Positions 27,348 to 37,592 are shown, counted from the stretch's first letter. The stretch: 64,000 nt of DNA from Streptomyces peucetius (GCF_025854275.1 NZ_CP107567.1:7626001-7690000), one strand, 5' to 3'. Numbers and translations: made by a program. Notes: generated from the sequence alone by a model not told the origin.

Positions 27348-27704
27348 CTAATTCGATCCCGCCCGCTCAGCCCGCGGAAGCCCGAGAAGGTCACGTGCCA
27401 CGGTCTCCACGGGCTCGTTCCGCTCGTGGGCGAGCGCGGTCACGGCACGGCAGGCCAGTTCGTTGAGGCCGAAGACGAGCGCGTCGGGGGCGACCCAGCC
27501 CGTCGCCTCGTTCATCCGGTCCTCGTCGTCCGCCACGCACGCCGACACATACGTGGCGGCCGCCTCGAAGACGTTGTGCCGGCGGGAGGGCCCGGACGTC
27601 TTCGTACGGGCGGGGCGGCGAGCCAGAAAACCACGGAACCGAGCGAGCACGGCGACCAACCTTCCTCGGGGCGGCGGACGCCGCCGAACTGTGAAGTCCT
27701 CCAT
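27348..27704 (-). CDS. Hypothetical protein (118 aa)
   Basis: The C-terminal two thirds, VFEAAATYVSACVADDEDRMNEATGWVAPDALVFGLNELACRAV, has the composition and regularity of a real soluble helical protein, whereas the first 40 residues are Arg/Pro-rich. The start ATG at 27704 is the only long option; an internal start could make it shorter. I do not recognise a family. It lies at the edge of the gene-poor zone that follows. Confidence 0.55.
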   Translation of the reverse strand: MEDFTVRRRPPPRGRLVAVLARFRGFLARRPARTKTSGPSRRHNVFEAAATYVSACVADDEDRMNEATGWVAPDALVFGLNELACRAVTALAHERNEPVETVARDLLGLPRAERAGSN

Positions 27705-28412
27705 TTTCGCACCGCGTTCGAACGGTGACGAGGGTGCCTCGGGACAGCTTGGCGCCTACCGGCCTTCTGTCCGAGAGCGCTCTCCTGTCCGAGCGCGTCT
27801 TCCTGCTCGAGTGCGTCGACGGTCTCCCGGAGTCATGCGAGTTCGGCCGTGGTCGTGGCCCGCGCGACGATGAGGATGCCGCGCCGGAAGGGGTCGTCCA
27901 GCCCCTACGTCCGCAAGGGCCGACCACCGTCGTGGAAGAAGCTCGCCGCTCCTCCAGGAAGGCCGGCCGACGGCGCAGCACGGTAATCGCGATCCGCCGC
28001 GCACCGCGGGCAGCAGTGGTATCGCGTCGTTCACCGAGTAGGGGGTTCGTCCACGATGGCGGCTTCGGCCGGGTGCTGGAGCGGGTCGGCCCTCTCTGTG
28101 CGGTCATCATGCGGCTCGCCGGCCCTCTCGCCCTGCACCGCAGCGCCACCGGCTTCGTCCGGGCACGCGGCCCACCATGCGCCGGATCCTGTTGGAGCGC
28201 GCGGGGGACCGCACAGTCTCCAGGAGGAGCACAGCGGCGACCTGCCCTGCCACGACGAGCTGGTCACCCACGGGTACGGGTGGTGACGGTCCGGGGCGCC
28301 GGGCGCAACGTCATGTTCGACAACCCCGACGCTTTCACAGCGGCCTCGCTCCGCGCTGATCAGGCGTCTGTGCGGCCCGCGCCGATCCGCGCTCGGCTCG
28401 GCCACGAGCCGT
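27705..28412. other. Gene-poor zone, possibly decayed coding sequence
   Basis: About 700 bases without a convincing gene on either strand. Long frames exist only because stops are rare at this GC content and none shows normal codon bias or a family motif. Short stretches resembling coding sequence (for example DDPFRRGILIVARATTTAELA-like on the minus strand near 27850-27905) are interrupted. It may be remnants of old genes. Confidence 0.4.
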
Positions 28413-29039
28413 TCACGCTTCGGCGGCGCTCTCCTGCCGTACGGCCAGCGCCAGGAACCGGTCGTCCTCGTCGGCGTAGGAGGTCAGCCGCCAGCCCGAA
28501 CGGGACAGAAGCGGACGCAGGTTGGGCTCGGCCCGCAGATCGTCCGGGGTGACCTGCCGCCCCTGGCGCGTGGCGAGAGCGGCCCGGCCGACCGGATGGA
28601 ACAGCGCCAGCAGCCCGCCGGGCCGCACCACCCGGGCCAGCTCCCGCAGGTTCTCCGCCGGTTGCGGCAGATGGGAGATCAGTCCGGCGCCGAAGACCGC
28701 GTCAAGGGAACCGCCGCGCAGCGGCAGCCGGGCCACATCGGCGAGCATCAGCAGGCCGCTGCGGTCACGTCCGGCCCGCCGGGCGGCGTCCAGCATCTCG
28801 GGCGTGAGATCGGCACCGAGGACCGTACCGGACGGGCCCACGGCCGCACGAAGCGGTTCGAGGGCGCGTCCCGTGCCGCAACCGGCGTCGAGCACGGCGT
28901 CACCGGCGCGCAGCCCCATCTCGCCGACGGCGGCGGCATAGGCGGGGTCGTCGTCGGGAAAGCGGCTGTCCCAGGCCGCGGCCCGGGCTCCGAAGAACTC
29001 CCGCACCCGGCTGTGGTCGTTCGTACGATCGTCGGCCAT
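28413..29039 (-). CDS. Class I SAM-dependent methyltransferase
   Basis: A 208-residue methyltransferase. Motif I is DAVLDAGCGTGRALEPL, followed by GADLTPEMLDAARR (motif post I), LADVARLPLRGGSLDAVFGAGLISHLPQ (acidic and post-II region) and ELARVVRPGGLLALFHP (motif III). This is the UbiE/Methyltransf_11-like pattern. The substrate is unknown. The ATG at 29039 gives MADDRTNDHSRV; an ATG three codons upstream at 29048 is equally possible. Confidence 0.9.
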   Translation of the reverse strand: MADDRTNDHSRVREFFGARAAAWDSRFPDDDPAYAAAVGEMGLRAGDAVLDAGCGTGRALEPLRAAVGPSGTVLGADLTPEMLDAARRAGRDRSGLLMLADVARLPLRGGSLDAVFGAGLISHLPQPAENLRELARVVRPGGLLALFHPVGRAALATRQGRQVTPDDLRAEPNLRPLLSRSGWRLTSYADEDDRFLALAVRQESAAEA

Positions 29040-29232
29040 GGGCCCCATGATCCGTCATCCGGGCCCGGTGCGTCATGCCGCCCGTGCGCGGTCCCGGTGC
29101 CGACGCCGGAATGCCCGACGCGTGATGCCTGCCGCCGGGCCACCGCCGTGCCGCGGCACGCGGTCGGGTTCCGCCGGAGCGACGCGGCCGATGGACTCCC
29201 AGACCCCGACAGCGCCGGCGGGACACCACCGC

Positions 29233-29320
29233 ACCGCCCTCGTGCTGAAGATCCTGGCCGCGTCGGCGTCGGCGAGACCACTCTTGTCGGCGCGGTCAGC
29301 GAGACCCGGCCGCTGCGGAC
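29233..29320 (+). pseudogene. Relic of a conservon GTPase (CvnD) P-loop region
   Basis: Translating across a small deletion near 29255-29262 gives TALVLKIL followed by GVGETTLVGAVSETRPLRT, which aligns with the start of CvnD in this window (TALKILIAGGFGVGKTTMVGSVSE). About seven bases are missing, the frame is shifted, and the Walker-A lysine is replaced by glutamate. Nothing beyond the P-loop region is recognisable. The upstream part of the gene and the rest of the GTPase are lost. It precedes the orphan roadblock gene at 29474. Confidence 0.65.
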
Positions 29321-29473
29321 CGGCCTGTCCACACGACCCGCATGCTCGACTCCTGCGGACCGCCGTACTGACGGGGCTGCCCGGGGCACCTTGCCGTGCG
29401 CCGCCGCGTGCGAAAGGCTGACCGGGCGAACGCGAGGCCACGGGGAACGGAACAGCGGGGAGGACGATCGACC

Positions 29474-29878
29474 ATGGCGTTGGACAAGGGACTCGACTGG
29501 CTGCTGGACGACCTGACGGAACGGGTCGAACACATCAGGCACGCACTCGTGCTCTCCAACGACGGCCTGGTGACCGGCGCGAGTTCGGGCCTCGCACGTG
29601 AGGACGCGGAACATCTCGCCGCCGTCTCCTCCGGTCTGCACTCCCTCGCGAGGGGGTCGGGCCGCCACTTCCGGGCGGGCAGGGCACGCCAGACGATGAT
29701 CGAGTTCGACGACGCGCTGCTGTTCGTGACGGCCGCGGGGGAGGGCAGCTGCCTGTGCGTCCTCAGCGACGCCGAGGCCGACATAGGCCAGGTCGCCTAC
29801 GAGATGACGCTCATGGTCAACCGGGTGGGAGAACACCTCGCGGTCGACGCGCGCCAGCCGGACGGCAGTCCCTTCTGA
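29474..29878 (+). CDS. Orphan roadblock/LC7 protein (CvnB-like)
   Basis: A 134-residue roadblock/LC7 protein closely like cvnB of the conservon 11 kb upstream: LDWLLDDLTERVEHIRHALVLSNDGLV, LAREDAEHLAAVSSGLHSLARGSG and FDDALLFVTAAGEGSCLCVLS. The ATG at 29474 has GGGGAGG upstream. It is not followed by DUF742 or GTPase genes, while a broken GTPase fragment precedes it. It could act with a distant conservon or be the survivor of a lost one. Confidence 0.9.
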   Translation: MALDKGLDWLLDDLTERVEHIRHALVLSNDGLVTGASSGLAREDAEHLAAVSSGLHSLARGSGRHFRAGRARQTMIEFDDALLFVTAAGEGSCLCVLSDAEADIGQVAYEMTLMVNRVGEHLAVDARQPDGSPF

Positions 29879-29986
29879 CACGTTTGAACAGCGCCGGGAC
29901 GAGTTGTCCACAGGCCGCGGCGGGATGTCCCCGCTTCGGGCTACGGTCGTCACCGAGAGTATTCACAGCTCACGGGGGAGACCGGC

Positions 29987-31009
29987 ATGACGGTACGGCA
30001 GGCAGCGACCACCAGTCTGGCACTCGGCCGGGCGGCACAGGAACTGGGGCTGCGACGCGGCGAATTCGCACTCGCCGTCCAGCTGGGACGGGTGCGCGCG
30101 CTGCCGGACGGACGCGGCGGAACACCGCGCTTCGACCGGCGGGAGATCGAACGGCTCCGGGACAGGCAGGGCTTCCCGGAGTCACTCCGGGAGCGGGTGC
30201 GGACCGTCGGTACGGCGGACGGCGCGGCCCTCGCCTCGATCAGCCAGGGCAGGTTTTTCAACCTCGCCCGTACGGGCCACCTCACACCGGTCCGTTTCTA
30301 CGTCAACCGCTACCACGCCGTGGTGTGGCAATACCTCGCGGAAGAGGTGCGGGACTTCGCTCGTCACCACCCGGCGCTGCTGACCGGCGTGGCGCCGCCG
30401 CAGGTCCGTGCCGCGCTGGCGGCGGGGGAGGACCGCCGCCCGCGGAACTGGCGGGGACGCCGGCTCGGGCAACTGCTGCGCCTCGGCAATGACCCCTGGG
30501 GGCGGGCCGCGGCGATCGCGGCCATGCTCGATCCTGTGACGATCGCCGAGGTCGTCCGCGATCCCTACGAGCGTTCCCGTCTGCGTGTGCTCCGCCCGGA
30601 GCTCGTGCCGGCCAGGCCGAAGTCGCCCGCCGGACAGGAGATCGTGGAGCGGCTGCGGCAGGCCGACGACCCGGACGAGATCCTGTGGCATCGGACGAGC
30701 CTCGCCCATGCGTTGCGGCAGGCGCGCGAGGAGTCCCCGGCCCCGCGTCCCGCACCCGGGCACCGGCCACAGTCCACGGCAGCCGGCCCCGCCCGGCACC
30801 ACCCGCCGGGGCGCCGGCGGGGACCGAAGGCACCCGATCCCACGGCACGGCCGTCCGGGGCACGCCTCTCCACGGCAGGCGCCTCCAGGGCCCGGGTGCC
30901 CGCCGCGACCGGGCGGGAGGCGCCTTCGCCGACGGCACCGGCCCCGTCGCGGAGGAGGGCACCGAGCCTGTTCGGGCGGCTGTGGCGGCGACGGGCGGCG
31001 CGGGCATGA
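29987..31009 (+). CDS. DUF6397-type Streptomyces protein
   Basis: A 340-residue protein matching the general pattern of the Streptomyces DUF6397 family: an N-terminal SLALGRAAQELGLRRGEFALAVQLGRVRA helix-turn-helix-like part, followed by RREIERLRDRQGFPESLRERVRTVG and ISQGRFFNLARTGHLTPVRFYVNRYHAVVWQYLAEE. The last 110 residues are low-complexity, Pro/Ala/Arg-rich and end in an Arg cluster. Function is unknown; a DNA-binding role is suggested by the HTH-like start. The ATG has GGGGGAG upstream. Confidence 0.8.
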   Translation: MTVRQAATTSLALGRAAQELGLRRGEFALAVQLGRVRALPDGRGGTPRFDRREIERLRDRQGFPESLRERVRTVGTADGAALASISQGRFFNLARTGHLTPVRFYVNRYHAVVWQYLAEEVRDFARHHPALLTGVAPPQVRAALAAGEDRRPRNWRGRRLGQLLRLGNDPWGRAAAIAAMLDPVTIAEVVRDPYERSRLRVLRPELVPARPKSPAGQEIVERLRQADDPDEILWHRTSLAHALRQAREESPAPRPAPGHRPQSTAAGPARHHPPGRRRGPKAPDPTARPSGARLSTAGASRARVPAATGREAPSPTAPAPSRRRAPSLFGRLWRRRAARA

Positions 31010-31155
31010 AGCTGCGCTGTTGGCCCGCTTAAGAAAACCTCGATGGACGTGACGCTCCGAGCTGGGCAAATTGGAGCCCGTCCACTGACCGGGGCCGTAT
31101 TTTCGATATCCGGTCACCGTGAACCGTCCGTCCCCCCATGCCTGGAGCCGCATCG

Positions 31156-32184
<1,029 letters not shown>

Positions 32185-32224
32185 CGGTCCCGCGCCCCGC
32201 GCCCACGCACCCAGGAGAAGCCTC

Positions 32225-33418
32225 ATGTACGCGTCCGTCCGCGACGACCTCCGCGCCACGATCGACGAGATCCGCGACGCCGGTCTCTACAAGCCCGAGC
32301 GGGTCATCGGCACCCCGCAGAGCGCCTCCGTCGCCGTCACCGCCGGCGGAGCCCCCGGTGACGTCCTCAACTTCTGCGCCAACAACTACCTCGGCCTCGC
32401 CGATCACCCGGAGGTCGTCGCCGCCGCCAAGGACGCGCTCGACCGCTGGGGCTACGGCATGGCGTCCGTCCGCTTCATCTGCGGCACCCAGGAGATCCAC
32501 AAGGAGCTCGAGCAGCGCCTGGCCGCCTTCCTCGGCCAGGAGGACACGATCCTCTACTCCTCCTGCTTCGACGCCAACGGCGGCGTGTTCGAGACCCTGC
32601 TCGGCCCCGAGGACGCGGTCATCTCCGACGCCCTCAACCACGCCTCCATCATCGACGGCATCCGCCTGTCCAAGGCCCGTCGCCACCGCTACGCCAACCG
32701 CGACCTCGCCGACCTCGAGCAGCAGCTGAAGGACACACAGGACGCCCGCCGCCGGCTGATCGTCACCGACGGCGTCTTCTCCATGGACGGCTACGTCGCC
32801 CCGCTCGCCGAGATCTGCGACCTCGCCGACCGTTACGACGCCATGGTCATGGTCGACGACTCGCACGCCGTCGGCTTCGTCGGCCCCGGCGGCCGCGGCA
32901 CGCCAGAACTGCACGGTGTGATGGACCGCGTCGACATCATCACCGGCACCCTCGGCAAGGCACTCGGCGGCGCCTCCGGCGGATACGTGGCCGCCCGCGC
33001 CGAGATCGTCGAGCTGCTGCGCCAGCGCTCCAGGCCGTATCTGTTCTCGAACTCCCTGGCCCCGGTCATCGCCGCCGCGTCCCTCAAGGTGCTCGACCTG
33101 CTCGAGTCCGCCGGCGACCTGCGGGAGAAGCTCGCCGCCAACACCAAGCTCTTCCGCACCGAGATGGCGGCGGCCGGCTTCGAGATCCTTCCCGGCGACC
33201 ACGCCATCGCCCCCGTCATGATCGGCGACGCCGCCGAAGCCGGACGCATGGCGGAACTGCTGCTGGAGCGCGGCGTGTACGTGATCGGCTTCTCGTACCC
33301 GGTCGTCCCCATGGGCCAGGCGCGGATCCGGGTCCAGCTGTCCGCCGCACACTCGACGCAGGACGTGAAGCGGGCGGTGGCGGCCTTCGTCGACGCACGC
33401 GCGACAATGGCCGGGTGA
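32225..33418 (+). CDS. kbl: Glycine C-acetyltransferase (2-amino-3-ketobutyrate CoA ligase)
   Basis: A 397-residue PLP enzyme of the alpha-oxoamine synthase family. It splits 2-amino-3-ketobutyrate with CoA to glycine and acetyl-CoA. The PLP lysine is Lys245 in [15 protein letters not shown], and [29 protein letters not shown] and [17 protein letters not shown] are the family motifs. It forms an operon with tdh, and its stop overlaps the LysR gene start (GTGA). Together with tdh it degrades threonine to glycine. Confidence 0.97.
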   Translation: MYASVRDDLRATIDEIRDAGLYKPERVIGTPQSASVAVTAGGAPGDVLNFCANNYLGLADHPEVVAAAKDALDRWGYGMASVRFICGTQEIHKELEQRLAAFLGQEDTILYSSCFDANGGVFETLLGPEDAVISDALNHASIIDGIRLSKARRHRYANRDLADLEQQLKDTQDARRRLIVTDGVFSMDGYVAPLAEICDLADRYDAMVMVDDSHAVGFVGPGGRGTPELHGVMDRVDIITGTLGKALGGASGGYVAARAEIVELLRQRSRPYLFSNSLAPVIAAASLKVLDLLESAGDLREKLAANTKLFRTEMAAAGFEILPGDHAIAPVMIGDAAEAGRMAELLLERGVYVIGFSYPVVPMGQARIRVQLSAAHSTQDVKRAVAAFVDARATMAG

Positions 33419-34329
33419 TCGACCCCCGACGGCTGCGCATCCTGCGGGCCGTGGCGGACCACCGTACGGTGACCGCCGCGGCCTCCGCGCTCTACCTGAC
33501 CCCCTCGGCCGTCTCCCAGCAGCTCAACGCGCTGGAGCAGGAGACCGGCCACGCCCTGCTGATCCGCAGCGGAAAGGGCATGCGGCTGACGGCGGCCGGT
33601 GAAATCCTGCTCACCCACACCCACGCCGTCCTGGCGCAACTGGAGCGGGCAGAGGCGGAACTCGCCGCGTACGCGGACGGCGCGGCCGGAGAGGTGAGCG
33701 TCGCCGCGTTCGCCACCGGTATCGCCGAGGTCGTGGCCCCGGCCATGATCCGGCTGGCGCAGGCACGCCCCGGGATCCGCGTACGCGTGCGGGACGCGGA
33801 GGGCGACGAGAGCCTGCCCCTGGTGCTCGACGGGGAGGCGGATCTCGCCGTCGCGGTGGAGTACCGGGGCGCACCCGGCGCCGACGACCGGCGGCTCGCC
33901 CGCGTGCCGCTGTACTCGGAACCGTTCGACGCGGTCCTGCGCGCCGACCATCCGCTCGCCGCGAAGGAGCGCGTGGCGCTGGCCGAGTTCCACGACAGCG
34001 ACTGGATCGGCCCGTACCCGGGCAACCCCTGCCACGACATGGTGCTGCTGGCCTGCGAGCTGGCCGGGTTCGAGCCGCGGCTCGTGCACTCCTCCGACGA
34101 CTTCCGCGCCGTCGTCGCCCTCGCCGGAGCGGGGGCCGGGGTCGCCCTCGTGCCCCGCTCCGCCCTGCGCGGCATGGAACTGCGCGACACGGTGGTGCGC
34201 CCCGTCGCGGGCCCGGCCGCCACGCGCCGCGTGTTCGCCGCGGTGCGGCGCGGTGCGGAGACCCACCCGCTGATCCGCCCGGTCCTCGACACCCTGGCCG
34301 GGACGGCCCGGGGCCTCACCACCGGCTGA
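33415..34329 (+). CDS. LysR-family transcriptional regulator
   Basis: A 304-residue LysR regulator. The N-terminal winged helix ([43 protein letters not shown]) is followed by the effector-binding domain ([23 protein letters not shown] and later segments). It overlaps kbl by 4 bases and is co-transcribed. Likely it controls the tdh-kbl operon in response to threonine or a related amino acid; that is inference from position. Confidence 0.94.
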   Translation: MIDPRRLRILRAVADHRTVTAAASALYLTPSAVSQQLNALEQETGHALLIRSGKGMRLTAAGEILLTHTHAVLAQLERAEAELAAYADGAAGEVSVAAFATGIAEVVAPAMIRLAQARPGIRVRVRDAEGDESLPLVLDGEADLAVAVEYRGAPGADDRRLARVPLYSEPFDAVLRADHPLAAKERVALAEFHDSDWIGPYPGNPCHDMVLLACELAGFEPRLVHSSDDFRAVVALAGAGAGVALVPRSALRGMELRDTVVRPVAGPAATRRVFAAVRRGAETHPLIRPVLDTLAGTARGLTTG

Positions 34330-34539
34330 CCCGCCCCCGGGGGCCGCCGCCGGCCTGCCCGGCGTCCTCGGCGACCGGCATCCACCCGGACCGGTATCCG
34401 CCCGGACCCGGACCCGGACCGACTGGGACCCGGTCCCGGACCCGGACCCGGGCCCCCGCCTTCGCGCCCGGCACCGGCGTACCGGCGGCCGCCGCGGAGT
34501 CGGCGACGCGGCGCCCCGGGTCCGTCCCTCCTGAGGACG
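34330..34539. repeat. GC-rich low-complexity spacer with CCGGAC repeats
   Basis: The interval between lysR and the SRPBCC gene contains short reiterations of CGGACC and GGACCC (about 34386-34455), e.g. CCCGGACCCGGACCCGGACC, and a mirrored run. These can fold into several GC hairpins and may act as a terminator between the convergent genes. Confidence 0.5.
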
Positions 34540-35049
34540 TCAGGCGGGCTCCGACTCCATCGCCTGCTTCAGGTTGTCCAGCGTCCTGCGGATGTTGCGG
34601 CGCTGGAAGTCGGCGAAGGTGTGACCCCGGGTCGCCGCCTTGTCGAACGCGTTGGCGACGCAGTCCGGCCACGCCCGACGGTCGTCGATCCAGGTCTCCG
34701 TCACTCTCGTCCCGCCGCCGACGGCCGGTTGGAGGCGGTACTCCCAGGTCGCGATGCGGCCCGGCAGCACGGGACGCCGCCTGCCGATGGCCCGCACCCG
34801 GAACGCGAACCGCTCGCCGGGATCCGCCGCGGTGACCGTGCAGCGCGTGGTCCAGGTGAACGGCCCCCGGGTGTTGCGTCCGTCGAAGACCATTCCCACA
34901 TAGGCCCTCTCACGGCCGTCGTGCACGATGGCGCCGCGGTTCTCGGGGCTCCACCGCCCCATCAGCGCAGGGTTGCTGACCTGCGCGTAGATCGTCGAGG
35001 GAGCGGCGTCGATCACGACGCTGTCCGAGACGCTGAATATCCGGGCCAT
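34540..35049 (-). CDS. SRPBCC (polyketide cyclase/dehydrase-like) protein
   Basis: A 169-residue START/SRPBCC-fold protein: SDSVVIDAAPSTIYAQVSNPALMGRWSPENRG, GRNTRGPFTWTTRCTVTAADPGERFAFRV and TWEYRLQPAVGGGTRVTETW are typical of polyketide cyclase_2-like proteins, which bind hydrophobic ligands in a central cavity. No partner genes suggest a pathway. The ATG at 35049 (MARIFSVSD) has GGAG at suitable distance; an ATG at 35067 would add six residues. Confidence 0.88.
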   Translation of the reverse strand: MARIFSVSDSVVIDAAPSTIYAQVSNPALMGRWSPENRGAIVHDGRERAYVGMVFDGRNTRGPFTWTTRCTVTAADPGERFAFRVRAIGRRRPVLPGRIATWEYRLQPAVGGGTRVTETWIDDRRAWPDCVANAFDKAATRGHTFADFQRRNIRRTLDNLKQAMESEPA

Positions 35050-35303
35050 GCGTACGACTCCGATCACCGTGGGCGCCTGACGCTACCGCGCCTCGCGCGG
35101 CCGCCGGGCCGAGGGGCACCTTCTGCGGCGCATGCGACACCGGCCGGGGCGGCGCCCGGCCGCGGCGGCGGCCGTGTGCCGGACATGCCGGTCCGGGCGT
35201 CTTCGACCGAGTCTGTCGTGGCGCTTCGCCCGCCTGCCGTGCGGGCAGCTTCAATACGGCCAAACCTCTCATAAGTCATAAGGCGCGTGATCGGAGAAGC
35301 GCG

Positions 35304-35666
35304 ATGCTCGTCCATGCAGTCGACCGGGGGATCCTGGTCGTCATCGTCCGCGTCGACATCGACATCAGCAGCCGGGCGTACGCGGTGCAGGACATCGCGC
35401 GCCTCGTCCGTTCCCATCTGCCGCTGCCCGTGGTCCTCTTGCTCGCCGCGCCGGTGGTCGGTGCCGCGACGCTCAGTGCGGTGCTGAGGGTCCACCGGCT
35501 GTGCAGCGGTCTGCAGGTGCCTTTGGCGGTCGTCACGCCCAGCGGCGCGGCGCGGCGCATCCTCCGGGCGAGCGCCGATTCCACCCCCCACTTTCCGCTG
35601 GGCGTCTTCGCCACTGCCGAGAGCGCCCTCGCGACCTGTGCCACGGCCCACGACGCATCGGCGTGA
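35304..35666 (+). CDS. STAS-like protein (anti-sigma antagonist-like)
   Basis: A 120-residue protein with STAS-like character: the strand VVIVRVDIDISSRA, the segment LPLPVVLLLAAPVVGAATLSAVLRVHRLCSGLQVPLAVVTPSGAARRIL and a following Ala-rich helix. The conserved phospho-serine position of SpoIIAA-type proteins is not clear, so it may be a divergent or inactive member. The ATG has GGAG eight bases upstream. A hairpin follows at 35707-35733. Confidence 0.6.
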   Translation: MLVHAVDRGILVVIVRVDIDISSRAYAVQDIARLVRSHLPLPVVLLLAAPVVGAATLSAVLRVHRLCSGLQVPLAVVTPSGAARRILRASADSTPHFPLGVFATAESALATCATAHDASA

Positions 35667-35706
35667 GATGACAGCGGTGCCCAGGGGCGGCAGCCTGGAA
35701 GAGCAT

Positions 35707-35733
35707 GAGGAGGCCTCGCCAGGAGGCCTCCTC
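35707..35733 (+). terminator. Hairpin after the STAS-like gene
   Basis: GAGGAGGCCT pairs perfectly with AGGCCTCCTC around a 7-base loop, about 40 bases after the stop. Probable terminator. Confidence 0.6.
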
Positions 35734-35848
35734 CGACGGCCGTGGGACCCGGCGGGCCGGTCGGGGGCCGTGGGCGGGATCGGACCGGTCGGGTCGGCGG
35801 GGGCGGTCACCGGTCATGTGCTGTCACCGGGCGCCGAAGGAGGCCGAT

Positions 35849-36160
35849 ATGACGACCAGTGAGAAGGCGGGCCCGGTCTGCGGGCATCTCGACCAGGTCC
35901 GTGACGTCAGCCCTGACAGTCCCGACAGCTGCCCCGAGTGCGTCGCCCAGGGTGATGGCTGGGTCCATCTGCGGGAGTGCCAGACCTGCGGGCATGTCGG
36001 CTGTTGCGATTCCTCGCAGAACAGGCATGCCTCCGCCCATCACGCCGTCACGGGACACCCGGTCATCCGCTTCTACGAACCGGGTGAGGGCTGGTGGTGG
36101 TGCTACCCGGACCAGGTGGCGTTCGAGGTCGAAGGGGCGCTGCCGCCCCGCTCGGCCTGA
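35849..36160 (+). CDS. UBP-type zinc finger protein (103 aa)
   Basis: A 103-residue ZnF-UBP domain protein. Zinc ligands are arranged as CGHLDQV...CPECVAQGDGWVHLRECQTCGHVGCCDSSQNRHASAHHAVTGHPVIRF, the classical UBP pattern with a terminal WWWCYPDQVAF. Bacterial versions bind C-terminal glycines of peptides or have unknown roles. The ATG at 35849 has GAAGGAGG seven bases upstream. It is flanked by an SRPBCC/STAS group and a GH16 gene and is probably monocistronic. Confidence 0.93.
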   Translation: MTTSEKAGPVCGHLDQVRDVSPDSPDSCPECVAQGDGWVHLRECQTCGHVGCCDSSQNRHASAHHAVTGHPVIRFYEPGEGWWWCYPDQVAFEVEGALPPRSA

Positions 36161-36220
36161 CCGCCCGGCCCACGACGAGCGGCGGGACGGCCTGGGGAAG
36201 GCGCCGGCCGTCCGGTCGGG

Positions 36221-37495
36221 TCATCTCGTCACCGTCCACTTCTGGTTGGCGGTCCCGGCGCAGGTCCACAGCTGGAGCCGGGTCCCGTTGGCCGAGCTGT
36301 TCCCGGTGGCGTCCAGGCACTTGTTCGCCTGGGGGTTGACGATGTCGCGGGCGGCGTTGGCGTCCCAGCGCTGGGCCGCACTGCCGTTGCAGTCCCAGAG
36401 CTGGACGAGTGTGCCGTCGGCGGTGCCGCCGGAGGCGGCGTCGAGGCACTTGCCGAGCGCCTTGATCGTGCCGTCGCCGCCGACGCTCCAGCGCTGCGCG
36501 GCGGTGCCGTTGCAGTCCCAGAGCTGTACGGGCGTGCCGTTGGCGGTGTTCGCGCCCGCCACGTCCACGCACTTGCCGCCGGTACCCGTGATCGGACCGC
36601 CCGTCGTCGGAGTGTCACCGGTGGTGACCCGGACGTGGTCGACGACGAGCTGCTGCGGGAAGACCGTGCTGCCGTCGGGGTCGCCGGGCCAGTAACCGCC
36701 GACCGCCAGGTTGAGAATGAGGAAGAACGGCTTGTCGAACACCCACTGCCGGCCGTCGAGGTCGGCTGGTGTGCGGGTCTGGTACACGTTGCCGTCCACC
36801 GACCAGGTCACCTTGTTCGGTGACCAGTCGACGGCGAAGGTGTGGAAGGCGTCGGCGAAGGCCTGACCGCCGGGCAGCGTGTAGCCCGCGCCGATGCCGC
36901 CCGAGCCCGAGTAGCCGGGACCGTGCAGAGTGCCGTGGACGGTGGACGGCTCGAAGCCGACGTTCTCCATGACGTCGATCTCGCCGGAGGCGGGCCAGCC
37001 GACCTGCCCGATGTCGTTGCCGAGCATCCAGAACGCGGGCCACATGCCCTGGCCGCGCGGCACCTTCATCCTGGCCTCCACGTGCCCGTAGGTCGTGGTG
37101 AACCGGCCCGCGGTGTTCAGCCGCGCCGAGGTGTACTCACAACGGCCGTACCAGCACTGGTAGTTGCCGGGGTTCTCCCGGCGGGCCGTGATGACCAGAT
37201 GGCCCTGTCCGTCGAGCGCGGCGTTGCGGTTGCCGGCCGTGTAGTACTGCCGCTCGTGGTTGTTGACGTTGTCGCCGGTCTCGATCTGCCATTTGCCGCC
37301 GTCGACGGCGGAGCCGGCCGGCCCGTCGAAGTCGTCGGAGAACGTCACGGCGGCCGCTTCGGCCGCCGGCTGCACGGCGTCGGGGGCGGTCTGCGGCCCG
37401 GGGGCGCCGTCGGCCACGCCGGTACCGAGAGCGGCGAGGGCCATTGCGGACACGGCGGCCGCAAGCAGGCGGCGGGGGAAGCGCGGGGAGTCCAT
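36221..37495 (-). CDS. Secreted GH16 beta-glucanase with ricin-type lectin domain
   Basis: A 424-residue extracellular enzyme. A signal peptide (RRLLAAAVSAMALAALGTGVADG) is followed by a GH16 domain (about 50-285) with the catalytic GEIDVMENVG motif, where the two glutamates act as nucleophile and acid/base. The C-terminal 130 residues form a beta-trefoil ricin-B lectin domain (three repeats of the QLWDCNGTAAQRW type, residues about 295-424). It likely degrades beta-1,3-glucan (laminarin) or a mixed-linkage glucan. It is transcribed alone and has a conspicuous inverted repeat upstream. Confidence 0.94.
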   Translation of the reverse strand: MDSPRFPRRLLAAAVSAMALAALGTGVADGAPGPQTAPDAVQPAAEAAAVTFSDDFDGPAGSAVDGGKWQIETGDNVNNHERQYYTAGNRNAALDGQGHLVITARRENPGNYQCWYGRCEYTSARLNTAGRFTTTYGHVEARMKVPRGQGMWPAFWMLGNDIGQVGWPASGEIDVMENVGFEPSTVHGTLHGPGYSGSGGIGAGYTLPGGQAFADAFHTFAVDWSPNKVTWSVDGNVYQTRTPADLDGRQWVFDKPFFLILNLAVGGYWPGDPDGSTVFPQQLVVDHVRVTTGDTPTTGGPITGTGGKCVDVAGANTANGTPVQLWDCNGTAAQRWSVGGDGTIKALGKCLDAASGGTADGTLVQLWDCNGSAAQRWDANAARDIVNPQANKCLDATGNSSANGTRLQLWTCAGTANQKWTVTR

Positions 37496-37534
37496 GACTC
37501 TCCCTTCCGGAGTGTGGGGGGCGAGGAAGGGGCT

Positions 37535-37592
37535 CTGTCAGGGATATGACAGGTAGGTTAGTTCATCACGTGATTTAAGAAGTGAACTAACC
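37535..37592 (-). promoter_or_regulatory. Operator-like inverted repeats upstream of GH16
   Basis: GGTTAGTTCA (37556-37565) and TGAACTAACC (37583-37592) form a perfect 10-bp inverted repeat, with the palindrome ATCACGTGAT (37565-37574) in between. CTGTCA (37535-37540) and TGACAG (37547-37552) add a further repeat. This AT-richer block is the probable regulated promoter of the GH16 gene; a repressor is likely but unknown. Confidence 0.6.

Noticed and set aside
27725-28552. Possible plus-strand gene in the gene-poor zone
   Set aside because: It runs into the antisense of a real methyltransferase gene and has no protein-like pattern.
31010-31155. LysR-binding site or leader before tdh
   Set aside because: The 146-base interval is AT-richer and surely contains the promoter, but I see no clear T-N11-A palindrome or leader structure to report.
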